Shown here in pieces: positions 53,241 to 62,839 of a stretch of 64,000 nt of DNA. The stretch is from Bifidobacterium sp. ESL0732. Its GTDB lineage: Bacteria > Actinomycetota > Actinomycetes > Actinomycetales > Bifidobacteriaceae. A program made the position numbers and the translations under genes. Position 1 is the first letter of the stretch; each line of letters starts with the position of its first letter. A model generated the notes under the pieces. It was not told the DNA's origin and searched no databases. It saw nothing but the letters and a program-made list of their open reading frames with translations. Location: the NCBI RefSeq assembly GCF_029395535.1, contig NZ_CP113920.1, positions 1,178,001-1,242,000 of the forward strand. Reading direction: 5' to 3'.

Positions 53241-53340
53241 ACTTGGTATAAAAGGCCACTATTCGATATCCGCGTAATGACGGCTGTGTTTTGTCTTCGA
53301 AACCTAGAAATGGGAAATACTTACCAAGCTAATGGAGTGA

Positions 53341-53380
53341 TAAAAAATGTTCGGATACCGACTTCATCGACATCCGAACA
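53341..53380 (-). terminator. Terminator after def
   Basis: TGTTCGGAT (53348-53356) pairs with ATCCGAACA (53372-53380), followed on the minus strand by ATTTTTTA. It begins 34 bases after the def stop. Confidence 0.8.
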
Positions 53381-53414
53381 ATCTCAGAACCTAGGCTCAA
53401 TTGAGCTATTTGAT

Positions 53415-53897
53415 TCAGCGGCCTTCACGCATGCGGCGCATGGCCTCACGGCGTTCTTCCTTCTCCAGACGGTCGAGATAGATATGGCCGTCGAGATGAT
53501 CCGTCTCGTGCTGAAGCATACGACCCATAATGCCGGTGCCTTCTACGACGATGGTCTTGCCGTCCAGGTCAATACCGCGAACACGGGCATAATCCGCACG
53601 CCTGGTCTTGTACCAGAGCTTGGGCACCGAAAGGCAGCCTTCATCGCCATATTGCTCTCCTCTGGTCTCTTCGATGACCGGGTTGAGGACGTAACCGAGT
53701 TTGCCGTCTATATTGTAGGAGAAGGCGCGCAAGCTGATGCCAATCTGGTTGGCTGAAAGTCCTGCGCGACCCGGATCGTCGACCGTATCCAACAAATCCT
53801 GCACCATGTTACGAACGGCGGCGGTAATCTCACGAATCGGTTCACATGGGGTTCTCAACACCGGATCGGGTACGACCCTTATTTCTCGTAACGCCAA
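53415..53897 (-). CDS. def: Peptide deformylase
   Basis: Metalloenzyme of 160 aa removing formyl from nascent proteins. The three PDF motifs are GLSANQIG (46-53), EGCLSVP (C88) and QHETDHLDG (H130, E131, H134); these give the metal ligands and catalytic glutamate. Asparagine in place of proline in motif 1 is common in actinobacteria. It starts with TTG 53897 behind GAGGAG. It lies 33 bases after the acyl-CoA ligase gene, so both may be co-transcribed. Confidence 0.95.
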   Translation of the reverse strand: MALREIRVVPDPVLRTPCEPIREITAAVRNMVQDLLDTVDDPGRAGLSANQIGISLRAFSYNIDGKLGYVLNPVIEETRGEQYGDEGCLSVPKLWYKTRRADYARVRGIDLDGKTIVVEGTGIMGRMLQHETDHLDGHIYLDRLEKEERREAMRRMREGR

Positions 53898-53930
53898 AAC
53901 ACTACTCCTCTTGATGCTTTCAACGACTGC

Positions 53931-55976
53931 TTATTTTTCGGTTTTCGAGTCACTTTCTTGCTTTTCGGACTTCGGGGCTTCCTTCCAGGGGTCGTCATCC
54001 GCGTGCTCCGTCTCATGTTCTGCAAGACGTGCCCCGACATTCTGCTTGGCCTGCTCATAGGCCTCACGAACCTTAGGCGTCATGGCATCGGTGGCCTGGC
54101 GCACAGATTCGGCGGTCTTGTCGATGAATCCTGCAGCGGCCGACGGGGCCGGCTTAACTCGCGTCTTAGGAGTATAGACCTGCGTATTGATGAGGTCGGC
54201 ATAGTGCTTCAAAACCTCACCGCGAACGACCTTCATGCTCGGGGTGAGCATCCCGTTTTCTTGGGTGAACTGATCAGGCACAATGACGAACTTACGTACG
54301 GATTCCGCGCGTGAAACCGAACTGTTCGCCTGATCGATGTATTGCTGGACGCAAGCACGGACGGCATCGTTCTTGCAAATCTCTGCCATTGGCATGTTTT
54401 CATCCATACCGTTGTTGGCCAGCCAGGAACGCACCATTTCAGGGTCGAGCTCGATAAGGGCCGCGATAAAGGGTCGGCCATCGCCGATGACCACGGCATG
54501 GGAGACGATGGGACAAGTTCCGATGGTGTCTTCCATCGGAGCCGGACTCACGTTCTTGCCGCCCGCAGTGATGATGATGTCCTTCTTACGGCCTGTGATG
54601 TAGACAAAACCGTCGTCGTCAATCTGGGCGATGTCGCCGGAATGTACCCAACCGCCGGGTTCCTTGGCTTCTGCCGTGAGTTCAGGCTGCTTGTAGTAGC
54701 CCAGGAAGACATCTTCGCCGTTAATCAAAAGCTCGTCGTCATCAGCCAGTTTGACCGCGATGCCTGTGCCCGGACGACCGACGGCACCTACCTTGTTGAA
54801 GTCCTGGAAGCTGACGATACAAGGCGCGGCGGTTTCGGTCATTCCATAACCTTGGATGAAGGTGATGCCGTCCATGCCATTGAAGAAGTGCGCAAGATCT
54901 GCGTTCATCGGAGCGCCACCGCAGGCCACGTACTTAAGATTCGGCCCCAAAGCGCTGCGCACCGAGGCACCGACGGTCTTCATATAGAACTTGTGCTTCA
55001 AGCGTTCGGAGAGGCTGTGGCCACGACCTTCCTGCTGATCCTTGGACCACTTCACGAAATGATCGAAGGCCATGTTAAAGACTCGACCTTGCAACCCGGC
55101 TCCGGCCTTCTGCGAAGCGGCGTTGTAGACCTTTTCAAACACACGAGGGACACCGAGTAGATAAGTCGGCTTGAACGTGCGCAAATCGGTCAGCAAATGC
55201 TTGGCACTCGGCGTGTAGCCGACGACGCCTTTGGCGCCGATGGCTACATACTGGATGTAACGGGCAAAGCAATGGGCCAACGGAAGGAAAAGCAGCAGTC
55301 GGCTCGGTTGGTAAAGCATATCGTCAAGCACGGCCCAACCGATGAAAACGGTCGAAACAAAATTGCGGTGCGAGAGCATCACGCCTTTAGGCGCTCCAGT
55401 TGATCCAGATGTATACACGATGGTCAACATGTCGTCGGCACGCACACGTGAAATAGCTTCATCGAGCTTTTCATCGCTCACCGAAGTGCCAAAATCCGAG
55501 ACGGCTTCGAGACCGTCTTCCTGCAGGTTGAACACATACTTGAGACCATCACGGTCGCGACGGAATTCCTCAAGTGTTTGTGTGTGTTCGGCATCCCCGC
55601 CAAAAGCGACGATAGGGTCGACATCGTCGACAATACCTTTGGCCTGCTTGGGTGAATCCGTTTCATAAATCGGTACGCTTACCGCACCGATGGCGGCGCA
55701 GGCGAAATCGACCACTCCCCATTCGTAGCTGGTGGCCGCATAGATGACAACCATGCTTCCCGCCTTGGTTCCCAGACCGATAAGTCCCTTGGCGACCTTG
55801 CGTACTCGGGCAAGCATTTCACCGGCTGTAACGGTGTGCCATTGCTGGGTATCTTCATCGAGCCATTCGGCTATGGCTCCGTCCGGATCTTTTCCGGCTC
55901 TATTGGACAACAGGGAATAAATGGTGTCCTTGTCCGTAGTTTTGGTGACAGGATCCAAATAGAATTCTCGCAACAT
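53931..55976 (-). CDS. Long-chain-fatty-acid--CoA ligase (AMP-forming)
   Basis: Adenylate-forming enzyme of 681 aa activating fatty acids as acyl-CoA. Motifs are YTSGSTGAPKGVM (P-loop-like), GYGMTETAAPC and GWVHSGDIAQIDDDGFVYITGRKKD in outline. The C-terminal 70 residues are an A/E/K/D-rich extension. The start is set at 55976 because the extra 10 upstream residues are not conserved-looking; no ribosome-binding site is seen and TATAGT lies about 10 bases before the ATG, so a leaderless transcript is possible. Bifidobacteria do not oxidise fatty acids, so use in lipid synthesis or remodelling is likely. Confidence 0.92.
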   Translation of the reverse strand: MLREFYLDPVTKTTDKDTIYSLLSNRAGKDPDGAIAEWLDEDTQQWHTVTAGEMLARVRKVAKGLIGLGTKAGSMVVIYAATSYEWGVVDFACAAIGAVSVPIYETDSPKQAKGIVDDVDPIVAFGGDAEHTQTLEEFRRDRDGLKYVFNLQEDGLEAVSDFGTSVSDEKLDEAISRVRADDMLTIVYTSGSTGAPKGVMLSHRNFVSTVFIGWAVLDDMLYQPSRLLLFLPLAHCFARYIQYVAIGAKGVVGYTPSAKHLLTDLRTFKPTYLLGVPRVFEKVYNAASQKAGAGLQGRVFNMAFDHFVKWSKDQQEGRGHSLSERLKHKFYMKTVGASVRSALGPNLKYVACGGAPMNADLAHFFNGMDGITFIQGYGMTETAAPCIVSFQDFNKVGAVGRPGTGIAVKLADDDELLINGEDVFLGYYKQPELTAEAKEPGGWVHSGDIAQIDDDGFVYITGRKKDIIITAGGKNVSPAPMEDTIGTCPIVSHAVVIGDGRPFIAALIELDPEMVRSWLANNGMDENMPMAEICKNDAVRACVQQYIDQANSSVSRAESVRKFVIVPDQFTQENGMLTPSMKVVRGEVLKHYADLINTQVYTPKTRVKPAPSAAAGFIDKTAESVRQATDAMTPKVREAYEQAKQNVGARLAEHETEHADDDPWKEAPKSEKQESDSKTEK

Positions 55977-56007
55977 AGGTCTAACTATACGCAACCGTAA
56001 CCCCAAT

Positions 56008-56023
56008 GCTACGATAGCGTAGC
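56008..56023. promoter_or_regulatory. Dyad upstream of the acyl-CoA ligase gene
   Basis: GCTACG-ATAG-CGTAGC has perfect 6-base arms and lies 32 bases upstream of the ligase start, overlapping its presumed promoter. It is a candidate operator for a lipid-responsive regulator encoded elsewhere. Confidence 0.4.
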
Positions 56024-56057
56024 TTTTACTATGTTCAAATATCCGCTTACGGCAGAC

Positions 56058-56564
56058 TCAGCCTAGGTCGGCTGTGGTGCAAATCCAACGTGAACCGCTG
56101 CGTCTGAATACCAGCGTGACCCAATAAGTTGATTTTCCGACTGCGAGGCTTACCACCACCTCTATGGTATTTGGACTGACCAATGTCGTGTATACCAGCA
56201 TCGGCACGGCGGGAAGATAACACAACTTGGCTTTAAGCTCCTGATGAGTGCGCAGATGATTCTCCAAAAGATATGACAATGTTTCCAAACGTTGAATACA
56301 AGGGCCGCTCAGGGTACGTTGAAGACTTTGCGGAGGCGTCCGTCCGCGAACAACATCCAAGCTCATGCAAGCCAATCTGCAGCAGGCGAGACTGAACTTC
56401 TGGCATTCGGCTTCACTCAGTGCTCCGGGATAGCATCGTGAAATATGATACGGAACCGGCCGGTTCGACAATTCGATACGGATAGACCCGTCATAGGTTG
56501 GCAATCCTGCACGTTGCGTTATCATCATCGGTTGCGTCTGTGCCTGTGTCTGTACTGTCATCAT
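56058..56564 (-). CDS. DUF6459 (Rv3235-like) protein
   Basis: Soluble protein of 168 aa. The core is a helical segment (CRLACMSLDVVRGRTPPQSL, then LSGPCIQRLETLSYLL) followed by a beta-rich end (IEVVVSLAVGKSTYWVTLVF, RWICTTADLG), the layout of the actinobacterial DUF6459/Rv3235 family. In other actinobacteria it usually lies near secA and the hibernation factor gene; here it is alone between fadD and guaB3. Function unknown. AGAAGG precedes the start. Confidence 0.7.
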   Translation of the reverse strand: MMTVQTQAQTQPMMITQRAGLPTYDGSIRIELSNRPVPYHISRCYPGALSEAECQKFSLACCRLACMSLDVVRGRTPPQSLQRTLSGPCIQRLETLSYLLENHLRTHQELKAKLCYLPAVPMLVYTTLVSPNTIEVVVSLAVGKSTYWVTLVFRRSGSRWICTTADLG

Positions 56565-56733
56565 TGAGCCTTCTCTTCGTGGTTTACGCCTATCTCAAGA
56601 GCAACAGATATCTACGACGATGTCAAGATGAAAGGGGCTATTAGGATAAAAATCAAGATTATTGCAGATTTTTCTTGAAAACCTTGAATTTTATATGATG
56701 ATAAAACGCACAAACGAATGGCGATGAAACAAA

Positions 56734-56763
56734 ACAGGCTACCTGATCACGCAGGTAACCTGT
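56734..56763 (-). terminator. Terminator after guaB3
   Basis: ACAGG-C-TACCTG pairs with CAGGTA-A-CCTGT around a 6-base loop, followed on the minus strand by TTTGTTTC. It lies 28 bases after the stop of the GuaB3-type gene. Confidence 0.75.
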
Positions 56764-56791
56764 TTACGATATGAGTCGATTGTTGAACTAG

Positions 56792-57916
56792 TCAGCCTAG
56801 ATGCGAGAGCGTGACCGCAACGTCGCAGTGCTGGAAGTTCTTGAGGTCGACATAACCGGTGGAAGCCATCGCACGGCGCAGCGCGCCAATGAAGTTCACC
56901 GTTCCGTCAGCATTATGACTTGGCCCGAAAAGAATCTGCTCCAACGGGGCCACCGTACCTACTTTGGTGCGCCTGCCACGTGGAAGTGAAGGATGACGGG
57001 CCTCAGCACCCCAGTGCGTGCCCTTGCCAGGAGCCTCGTTGGCGCGGGCAAGAGGAGCTCCGAGCATGACGGCGTCGGCGCCCATCGCCAAAGCCTTCAC
57101 GAACGAACCTGAAGTGCCCATGCCGCCGTCAGCAATAATCTGGACGTAACGGCCGCCAGATTCATCCATATAGTCACGACGAGCTTCTGCCACATCGGCG
57201 ATGGCCGTTGCCATAGGCGCGTGGACGCCGATGGTGGCACGGGTAGCGGAAACCGCACCGCCGCCGAAGCCGATGAGAACGCCTGCGGCACCGGTACGCA
57301 TCAGGTGAAGGGCGGCGGTGTAGCTGGCCGCTCCCCCGACGATGACCGGAACGTCAAGGTCATAGATGAATTTCTTCAGGTTCAGTGGCTCATGGCTTTG
57401 CGAAACATGCTCGGCGGAAACTGCGGTGCCGCGAATGACGAAGAGATCAACACCTGCATCAACGACCGTCGAATAGAATTCCTGCGTGCGCTGGGGCGAA
57501 AGCGCGCCGGCGACCGTGACGCCGGCATCACGAATTTCATGCAGACGGCGGGTAATCAATTCCGGCTTGATTGGTTCCGCATAGATTTCCTGCAGACGCG
57601 CAGTGGCACTGCTCTCATCAAGCTGGCTGATCTCGTCGAGCAGTGGCTGCGGGTCATCATAACGAGTCCACACTCCTTCAAGGTCGAGCACACCAAGCGC
57701 GCCGAGTTTGCCCATGGCAATCGCCGTCGCGGGGCTGGTCACCGAATCCATCGGAGCCGAAAGCACCGGAACATCGAACTGATAGGCGTCAATCTGCCAA
57801 GCAGTCGACACGTCCTTCGGATCGCGAGTCCTGCGGGAAGGGACGATGGCGATATCGTCCAAGGAATAGGCCAGACGGCCCTTTTTGCCCAAACCGATTT
57901 CAATTTCCTGAGTCAT
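56792..57916 (-). CDS. guaB3: GuaB3-type IMP dehydrogenase-related protein
   Basis: TIM-barrel protein of 374 aa in the IMP dehydrogenase/GMP reductase superfamily, without CBS domains. It begins EIEIGLGKKGRLAYSLDDIA then VPSRRTRDPKDVSTAWQ, the actinobacterial GuaB3 opening. At the active-site loop, GFGGGAVSATR aligns with GIGPGSICTTR of GuaB, so the catalytic cysteine is serine here (S223). That argues against IMP dehydrogenase activity. Some GuaB3 proteins of other bacteria are GMP reductases. The start at 57916 fits the family; 57937 is an alternative. Its exact reaction is open. Confidence 0.85.
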   Translation of the reverse strand: MTQEIEIGLGKKGRLAYSLDDIAIVPSRRTRDPKDVSTAWQIDAYQFDVPVLSAPMDSVTSPATAIAMGKLGALGVLDLEGVWTRYDDPQPLLDEISQLDESSATARLQEIYAEPIKPELITRRLHEIRDAGVTVAGALSPQRTQEFYSTVVDAGVDLFVIRGTAVSAEHVSQSHEPLNLKKFIYDLDVPVIVGGAASYTAALHLMRTGAAGVLIGFGGGAVSATRATIGVHAPMATAIADVAEARRDYMDESGGRYVQIIADGGMGTSGSFVKALAMGADAVMLGAPLARANEAPGKGTHWGAEARHPSLPRGRRTKVGTVAPLEQILFGPSHNADGTVNFIGALRRAMASTGYVDLKNFQHCDVAVTLSHLG

Positions 57917-58064
57917 GGTTTCAAGATTACTTCCCATACGTGACGAGCCAAGTGAATCCCGACCCCACAGAAAACAGCGTCTCGCCAGTCAGTCACAGCA
58001 ACACCAATGACATATTTCGGCGTGATAATGACAATATATTCTCGTTTGCAAAGAAAGGACAAGC

Positions 58065-59288
58065 ATGGAAAAAATCAAGGTCAAAGGGACGATAGCCGAA
58101 CTTGATGGCGACGAGATGACGAGGGTGATATGGAAGGATATTAAGAATCGCCTTATCCTGCCCTACCTCGACATCAATCTTGACTACTACGACCTCGGCA
58201 TCGAAAACCGCGACGCGACCGATGACCAGGTGACCATCGACGCAGCCAACGCCATCAAGAAGCACCATGTCGGCGTCAAATGCGCGACTATCACCCCCGA
58301 CGAGGCTCGTGTCAAGGAATTCAACTTGAAGAAAATGTGGAAGTCGCCGAACGGGACAATCCGTAATATTCTCGGCGGCACGATCTTCCGCGAGCCCATC
58401 GTCATCTCTAATATTCCGCGACTGGTTCCTGGTTGGAAGAAGCCTATTGTTGTGGCCAGGCACGCGTTCGGCGACCAGTATAAGGCAACTGATTTCAAAG
58501 TCGGCAAGCCGGGACGCCTCACCGTCACCTTCACACCTGCTGATGGCAGCGAACCCATCGAGCATGTGGTCTATGACTACCCTGGTGCCGGCGTGGCCCA
58601 AGTGCAATACAATCTTGATGATTCCATCCGCGGCTTTGCCCGAGCTTGCTTCAACTACGGACTCATGCGCCACTATCCGGTGTATCTTTCCACCAAGAAC
58701 ACGATCCTCAAGGCTTACGACGGCGAATTCAAGGACATCTTTGCCGAGATCTATGAGACCGAATACAAGGACCGTTTCGAGGCCGAGGGACTCACCTACG
58801 AACACCGTCTCATCGATGATATGGTGGCCAGCACGATGAAATGGCACGGCGGCTATATCTGGGCCTGCAAGAACTATGATGGTGACGTTCAATCCGATTC
58901 CGTGGCGCAGGGCTTCGGCTCATTGGGACTGATGACTTCCGTGCTGATGACGCCTGACGGTAAGACCGTGGAAGCTGAGGCCGCTCATGGCACGGTGACC
59001 CGACACTATCGTCGCTGGCTCAAAGGCGAGAAGACTTCGACCAACCCCATTGCCTCTATCTATGCATGGACCGGCGGGCTCAAGCAGCGTGCCAAGCTTG
59101 ATGAAACTCCTGAAGTCGAAAAGTTCGCAGAAACCTTGGAGCAGGTCATCATCAATACCGTAGAAAGCGGGAAGATGACCAAGGATCTGGCCATGCTCAT
59201 CGGCCCCGATCAGCCTTGGCTTGATACCGAGGGTTTCATGGACGCTTTGGATGAAGGGCTGAAAAAAGAACTCAGTCAATCTCGTTAG
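58065..59288 (+). CDS. icd: NADP-dependent isocitrate dehydrogenase
   Basis: Dimeric enzyme of 407 aa of the eukaryotic-like subfamily ([19 protein letters not shown], then [34 protein letters not shown]). It makes 2-oxoglutarate and [24 protein letters not shown] is the substrate-binding loop and [11 protein letters not shown] carries the NADP-contact residues. GAAAGGAC precedes the start. It is divergent from guaB3. In bifidobacteria the truncated TCA branch ends here to feed glutamate, which ties it to the GarA-like protein by pathway. Confidence 0.97.
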   Translation: MEKIKVKGTIAELDGDEMTRVIWKDIKNRLILPYLDINLDYYDLGIENRDATDDQVTIDAANAIKKHHVGVKCATITPDEARVKEFNLKKMWKSPNGTIRNILGGTIFREPIVISNIPRLVPGWKKPIVVARHAFGDQYKATDFKVGKPGRLTVTFTPADGSEPIEHVVYDYPGAGVAQVQYNLDDSIRGFARACFNYGLMRHYPVYLSTKNTILKAYDGEFKDIFAEIYETEYKDRFEAEGLTYEHRLIDDMVASTMKWHGGYIWACKNYDGDVQSDSVAQGFGSLGLMTSVLMTPDGKTVEAEAAHGTVTRHYRRWLKGEKTSTNPIASIYAWTGGLKQRAKLDETPEVEKFAETLEQVIINTVESGKMTKDLAMLIGPDQPWLDTEGFMDALDEGLKKELSQSR

Positions 59289-59425
59289 CCGTTAGTAAAA
59301 GGTTTGATTCAGCGCCGTTGCACAATAATCGTAAGTATTCAGTTGCAGCGACGCTTTCATATTGCCCCCAGACTAATATCGGTCTTGGTTGATTCGAAAC
59401 GTATAAAAATAAAGAAGGATGACTC

Positions 59426-61045
59426 ATGACGACGCGCGGCAAGCACTCCTTGGCACGCTTCCTGGCTCTTGCCACGGCTGCGGTCCTGACGATGACGTCG
59501 GCAGCTTGCGGCACGGGACAGCAAGATGCGGAAACCACCTCAATCGATACCGATAAGGTTTCTCTAAGTTCGGCAGCTGCTAAAAGCAATGTCATGATTT
59601 TCACCCCTTCCGACGGTATCTCCGTTTCGTCTCACACGCCTCTGAACAAATGGGCCAAGTTCGTCCCGGCGATTACGAAATCGCTGACCGATGCAGGCTT
59701 CCAATCCAAAAACATCAAGGTCAAGACTGACGGCAACCTCACCAAGCAAAGCAATGATGTGCAAGACTATGTGGTCAACCAGCTTTCCACCGCCAACGAT
59801 CAAACTAACCGACACACGACACTGATTGTCGCACCGGCCACCTCTGCAAACAAAGGCAACGAGCAATACGGTGATTACGTCACCAATCCGGTCGACGCAC
59901 CTTTTTATGACACGGAAAAACCCACGACTGCGGCCAACGCTAATACAAACACAGGCGATTCGGGGTCGACGGCATCTTCAGGTAAATCGTCTCAAACGCA
60001 AAATGGAAATGACAAAGACAACGACGAGATCACGGCCGGCAAACGTTTGGCAAAAACCTTGAAACTAGCAAAGAAGGCAGGAGCGCACACTGTCATCCTC
60101 GCGAACCCTTTGGCCGGATTCACTCCGGACCTTTTTATAAACATGTCAACTCCACGTCAGATTGGTGCGTTACAAGCTGAACAGCTTGTTTCGAAGCTCG
60201 CTTTGGAAAAAACGACCAAGATGCATCCCAAATCCATTGAGGTGATGATTCCTGTCGGTGAAGATAACGATTCGGCTCTCAGCACGACTGAAGCATTCGC
60301 CGAGGAAGCTTTTTCCGGGATATGGAGTGTTCTGGAGCCCTATTTCAAAGATGGCCGAGCCATCAGCCCTTCAAAGAAATTGAACTCTACCAGTTCCGAA
60401 AAAGATTGGGAATCGGTTTCATTCAAAGCCTCCAAAACAGCGGAAATCAAAAACGAACTGAATAGCCGGCTGGCCGGTTCTTCCAAAGATGGCAAGCCAC
60501 TTCACGTCGACGGAATTCTCTCAATGAATGATTTCGTTTCATCGGCTGTGGTCGATGAACTGACCAGTCTCAAATACACTGGCACCGCCGCCGACATCAA
60601 CCCCGAAATCGAGGTGTCCGGAATAGTGGGGACACTTACCGGCAAACACAACCTTGATAAGCAGGCACCGCCAAAGCCTAAAAGCAGCAGCCAAAGTACT
60701 GAGGAAACCGACCCGCAAACACAAACCAACAACGACGGTGACATGGCTTGGCCGATAGTCACTGGCTATGGCGCTTATACCGACATGATGCCCGAGATGG
60801 TCAATGGCAAGCAATGGATGACAGGTATGGAAAACATCGAGACCCTTTCCCGAGACATAGCCGGCGCAACCGCCGCCATCGAAGCCGGAAAAAATGTGAC
60901 CGAGCTTTCCTACGTGAAGGCTGCAACGATCAACGGTTCAAAAATGAACACGATCCACGAAAAGCCGATGGCCATCAGTGCCAGCAATCTCAAGCATCTG
61001 CTTATCGAACCTGGATATATTTCGCTGGCTGATGCAGGACTGTAA
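59426..61045 (+). CDS. Lipoprotein with periplasmic-binding-protein-like fold
   Basis: Exported protein of 539 aa. A signal peptide ends in the lipobox TSAAC with lipid-anchored C28. Two lobes follow, resembling sugar-binding proteins of the XylF/ChvE type (VMIFTPSDGISVSSHTPLNK, TLIVAPATSANKGN, DGILSMNDFVSSAVVDEL), each interrupted by low-complexity S/T/N/Q stretches (about 170-200 and 415-440). No ABC transporter genes adjoin it, so it may be a sensor, a chaperone-like anchor, or serve a distant transporter. The insertions make a typical transport role less sure. AAGGATG supports the start. Confidence 0.7.
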   Translation: MTTRGKHSLARFLALATAAVLTMTSAACGTGQQDAETTSIDTDKVSLSSAAAKSNVMIFTPSDGISVSSHTPLNKWAKFVPAITKSLTDAGFQSKNIKVKTDGNLTKQSNDVQDYVVNQLSTANDQTNRHTTLIVAPATSANKGNEQYGDYVTNPVDAPFYDTEKPTTAANANTNTGDSGSTASSGKSSQTQNGNDKDNDEITAGKRLAKTLKLAKKAGAHTVILANPLAGFTPDLFINMSTPRQIGALQAEQLVSKLALEKTTKMHPKSIEVMIPVGEDNDSALSTTEAFAEEAFSGIWSVLEPYFKDGRAISPSKKLNSTSSEKDWESVSFKASKTAEIKNELNSRLAGSSKDGKPLHVDGILSMNDFVSSAVVDELTSLKYTGTAADINPEIEVSGIVGTLTGKHNLDKQAPPKPKSSSQSTEETDPQTQTNNDGDMAWPIVTGYGAYTDMMPEMVNGKQWMTGMENIETLSRDIAGATAAIEAGKNVTELSYVKAATINGSKMNTIHEKPMAISASNLKHLLIEPGYISLADAGL

Positions 61046-61241
61046 GGCGAGATTGCTGCCCTGCGAGCCTTTATAAGGCATTACGTGCAACTTTGGCTAC
61101 TCCGTTGTAAGTATTATCTGTGATTAAATGACAACCAAGCTTGTCAAAAATCAGCGAAAGCTTTACTGTAAAGATTATTTGAGTCATTGATGGCTAAGCG
61201 GGCATCGCCATGACTCAGTAGACCAAATTCACTGAAAAAGA
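61046..61241. other. Intergenic gap between convergent lipoprotein and M23 genes
   Basis: The two genes converge here. I see short imperfect stems (for example around 61180-61215) but no clear terminator, tRNA or open frame. Confidence 0.3.
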
Positions 61242-61970
61242 TTATGGCGAAACCGGCTTCAGGACTATCTTCCGTTTTGCAGCTAGTTGCTGCGGATCGC
61301 GGTATTCCTTTTTGCTTTTCTTCACTCCCCAATGCACGCAGATTCCGGTGCAGTGATCCGAAACACCGGTGACCGTACCGATGGGTAACCCTTTGACTAC
61401 CGGTGTTCCTATGGGCAAAAGTGTCTGCGCCGGTTCGAAAGTCAACGTAAGACCTTTATGACGGATGCTTACCACCGATTTTCCTGCGACTACGCCGGAA
61501 AAACTGATGAAACCGCTCGCTGGTGCGAGCAAGGGCGTATTTTCGACTGCCGCGAGATCGACACCGCGATGGCCTGGTCCCCAAGCATTTTTGGGTGCTT
61601 TGAAACGTCTGATTAGCACATGCGGCAGCACCGGCCATCTCATATCAGCCTTGCAGCCTTTCCCACTATGAACCGGAGGGTCTGGGGAATCAATCGGCTC
61701 AATGACACCCAGTGAAGAGGTGCGAAACGGCTTCGAGGATTCATAAACCTCGCCCAGGCCCAGATTCGCATCTAACGATTCATCAAGCGTCTTGTTAGTT
61801 GCGGCCAATGCCTCATGACTTCCAGCGGACAAACCTACAAACAATACAGCGAATACGGCAAGAATCGTGATCAGTCCCCAAACCAAGCCAGCAATTCTTT
61901 GTCTGTGCTGTTCTCTTTCGATTCTCAGCCGTTCACGTTTACGTCGTTGCTTTTCCCTAGCATCCAACAT
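61242..61970 (-). CDS. M23-type peptidase domain protein
   Basis: Membrane-anchored, extracytoplasmic protein of 242 aa. A basic N-terminus (REKQRRKRERLRIER) precedes one helix (about 27-50). The M23/LytM domain shows GHRGVDLA (H134, D138) and, at the place of the usual H-x-H, CTGICVHWGV: C211 stands where the first histidine is expected, and H213 is kept. This C-x-H form occurs in some actinobacterial M23 proteins and may bind metal differently or be inactive. AAAGGAGG fixes the start at 61970. It likely acts on peptidoglycan or activates a hydrolase. Confidence 0.8.
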   Translation of the reverse strand: MLDAREKQRRKRERLRIEREQHRQRIAGLVWGLITILAVFAVLFVGLSAGSHEALAATNKTLDESLDANLGLGEVYESSKPFRTSSLGVIEPIDSPDPPVHSGKGCKADMRWPVLPHVLIRRFKAPKNAWGPGHRGVDLAAVENTPLLAPASGFISFSGVVAGKSVVSIRHKGLTLTFEPAQTLLPIGTPVVKGLPIGTVTGVSDHCTGICVHWGVKKSKKEYRDPQQLAAKRKIVLKPVSP

Positions 61971-62182
61971 TACCGTTCCTCCTTTCAATTGATGATTTCG
62001 TTTCAAATCGTTCCCGCTCTTCCCACTATGCCTCCTATCGGCAAAATAGCGGGTTGAAAACGAGTGCTGTGGTCGAATGACCCCGGTTATCCACATCGTC
62101 CGGGCGTGTCGCAAAAGTTATGCACCACTGCCGAGGCTCAAGAGTATAAAAGACATAACTGCAAGAAAGGAACTCTCGAAGG

Positions 62183-62839
62183 ATGACTGTTGAAAGAAAG
62201 CAATCAGATGTCGAAATGAAAAAAGCAGCCGCTGGATCTGTGGCTAAGCCTGAAGGTCTGCAACGTTGCTGGCCTGAATCATATCTGGGTCTGAGCCATG
62301 ACATGCTTGTTTACCACGACACCGAATGGGGCACGCCCTGCTATGATTCACAGGCCTTGTTTGAACGGCTTGCACTGGAGGCCATGCAGGCCGGGCTTTC
62401 GTGGAACACCATCATCAACAAACGCAAGGCCATTGACTCGGCCTTCCATGATTTCGATATCGAACGCGTCGCCCGGATGAGTGACGAAATACCCGTGCTG
62501 ATGAAGAACAAAGCCATTATCCGCAACAAAAGAAAAATCGAAGCCACCATTCATAATGCACAGGTCGTACTGGACTTGGGAATGCCCTTCGCCGATTATA
62601 TCTGGAGTTTTGCCCCCGACGGCCCTCGCGTGAACAGGCCGAAAAGTCGCGAGGAAGTTCCTGCCGTCACACAGGAATCAATCGATATGAGCAAGGCCAT
62701 GAAAATAGCAGGCTTCAAATTCGTCGGCCCGACGACCATGTATGCCTATATGCAGTCGATGGGTATGGTCAACGACCATCTGCAAGGTTGCTTCAGGTGC
62801 CCGGAAATCACTGACCGCACAAACCTTGACGCAGCATGA
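62183..62839 (+). CDS. tag: DNA-3-methyladenine glycosylase I
   Basis: Base-excision repair enzyme of 218 aa removing 3-methyladenine. Motifs are QRCWPES (C29), YHDTEWGTP (H45), LEAMQAGLSW (E66) and MVNDHLQGCFRC (H199, C203), which give the zinc-snap ligands and base pocket of Tag. The N-terminal 25 residues are non-conserved. Its last 32 bases overlap, convergently, the end of the acyltransferase gene on the other strand. Confidence 0.95.
   Translation: MTVERKQSDVEMKKAAAGSVAKPEGLQRCWPESYLGLSHDMLVYHDTEWGTPCYDSQALFERLALEAMQAGLSWNTIINKRKAIDSAFHDFDIERVARMSDEIPVLMKNKAIIRNKRKIEATIHNAQVVLDLGMPFADYIWSFAPDGPRVNRPKSREEVPAVTQESIDMSKAMKIAGFKFVGPTTMYAYMQSMGMVNDHLQGCFRCPEITDRTNLDAA

Noticed and set aside
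53415..53897. GLSANQ in peptide deformylase as a broken motif
   Set aside because: Asparagine at that place is normal in actinobacterial deformylases, and all metal ligands are kept.
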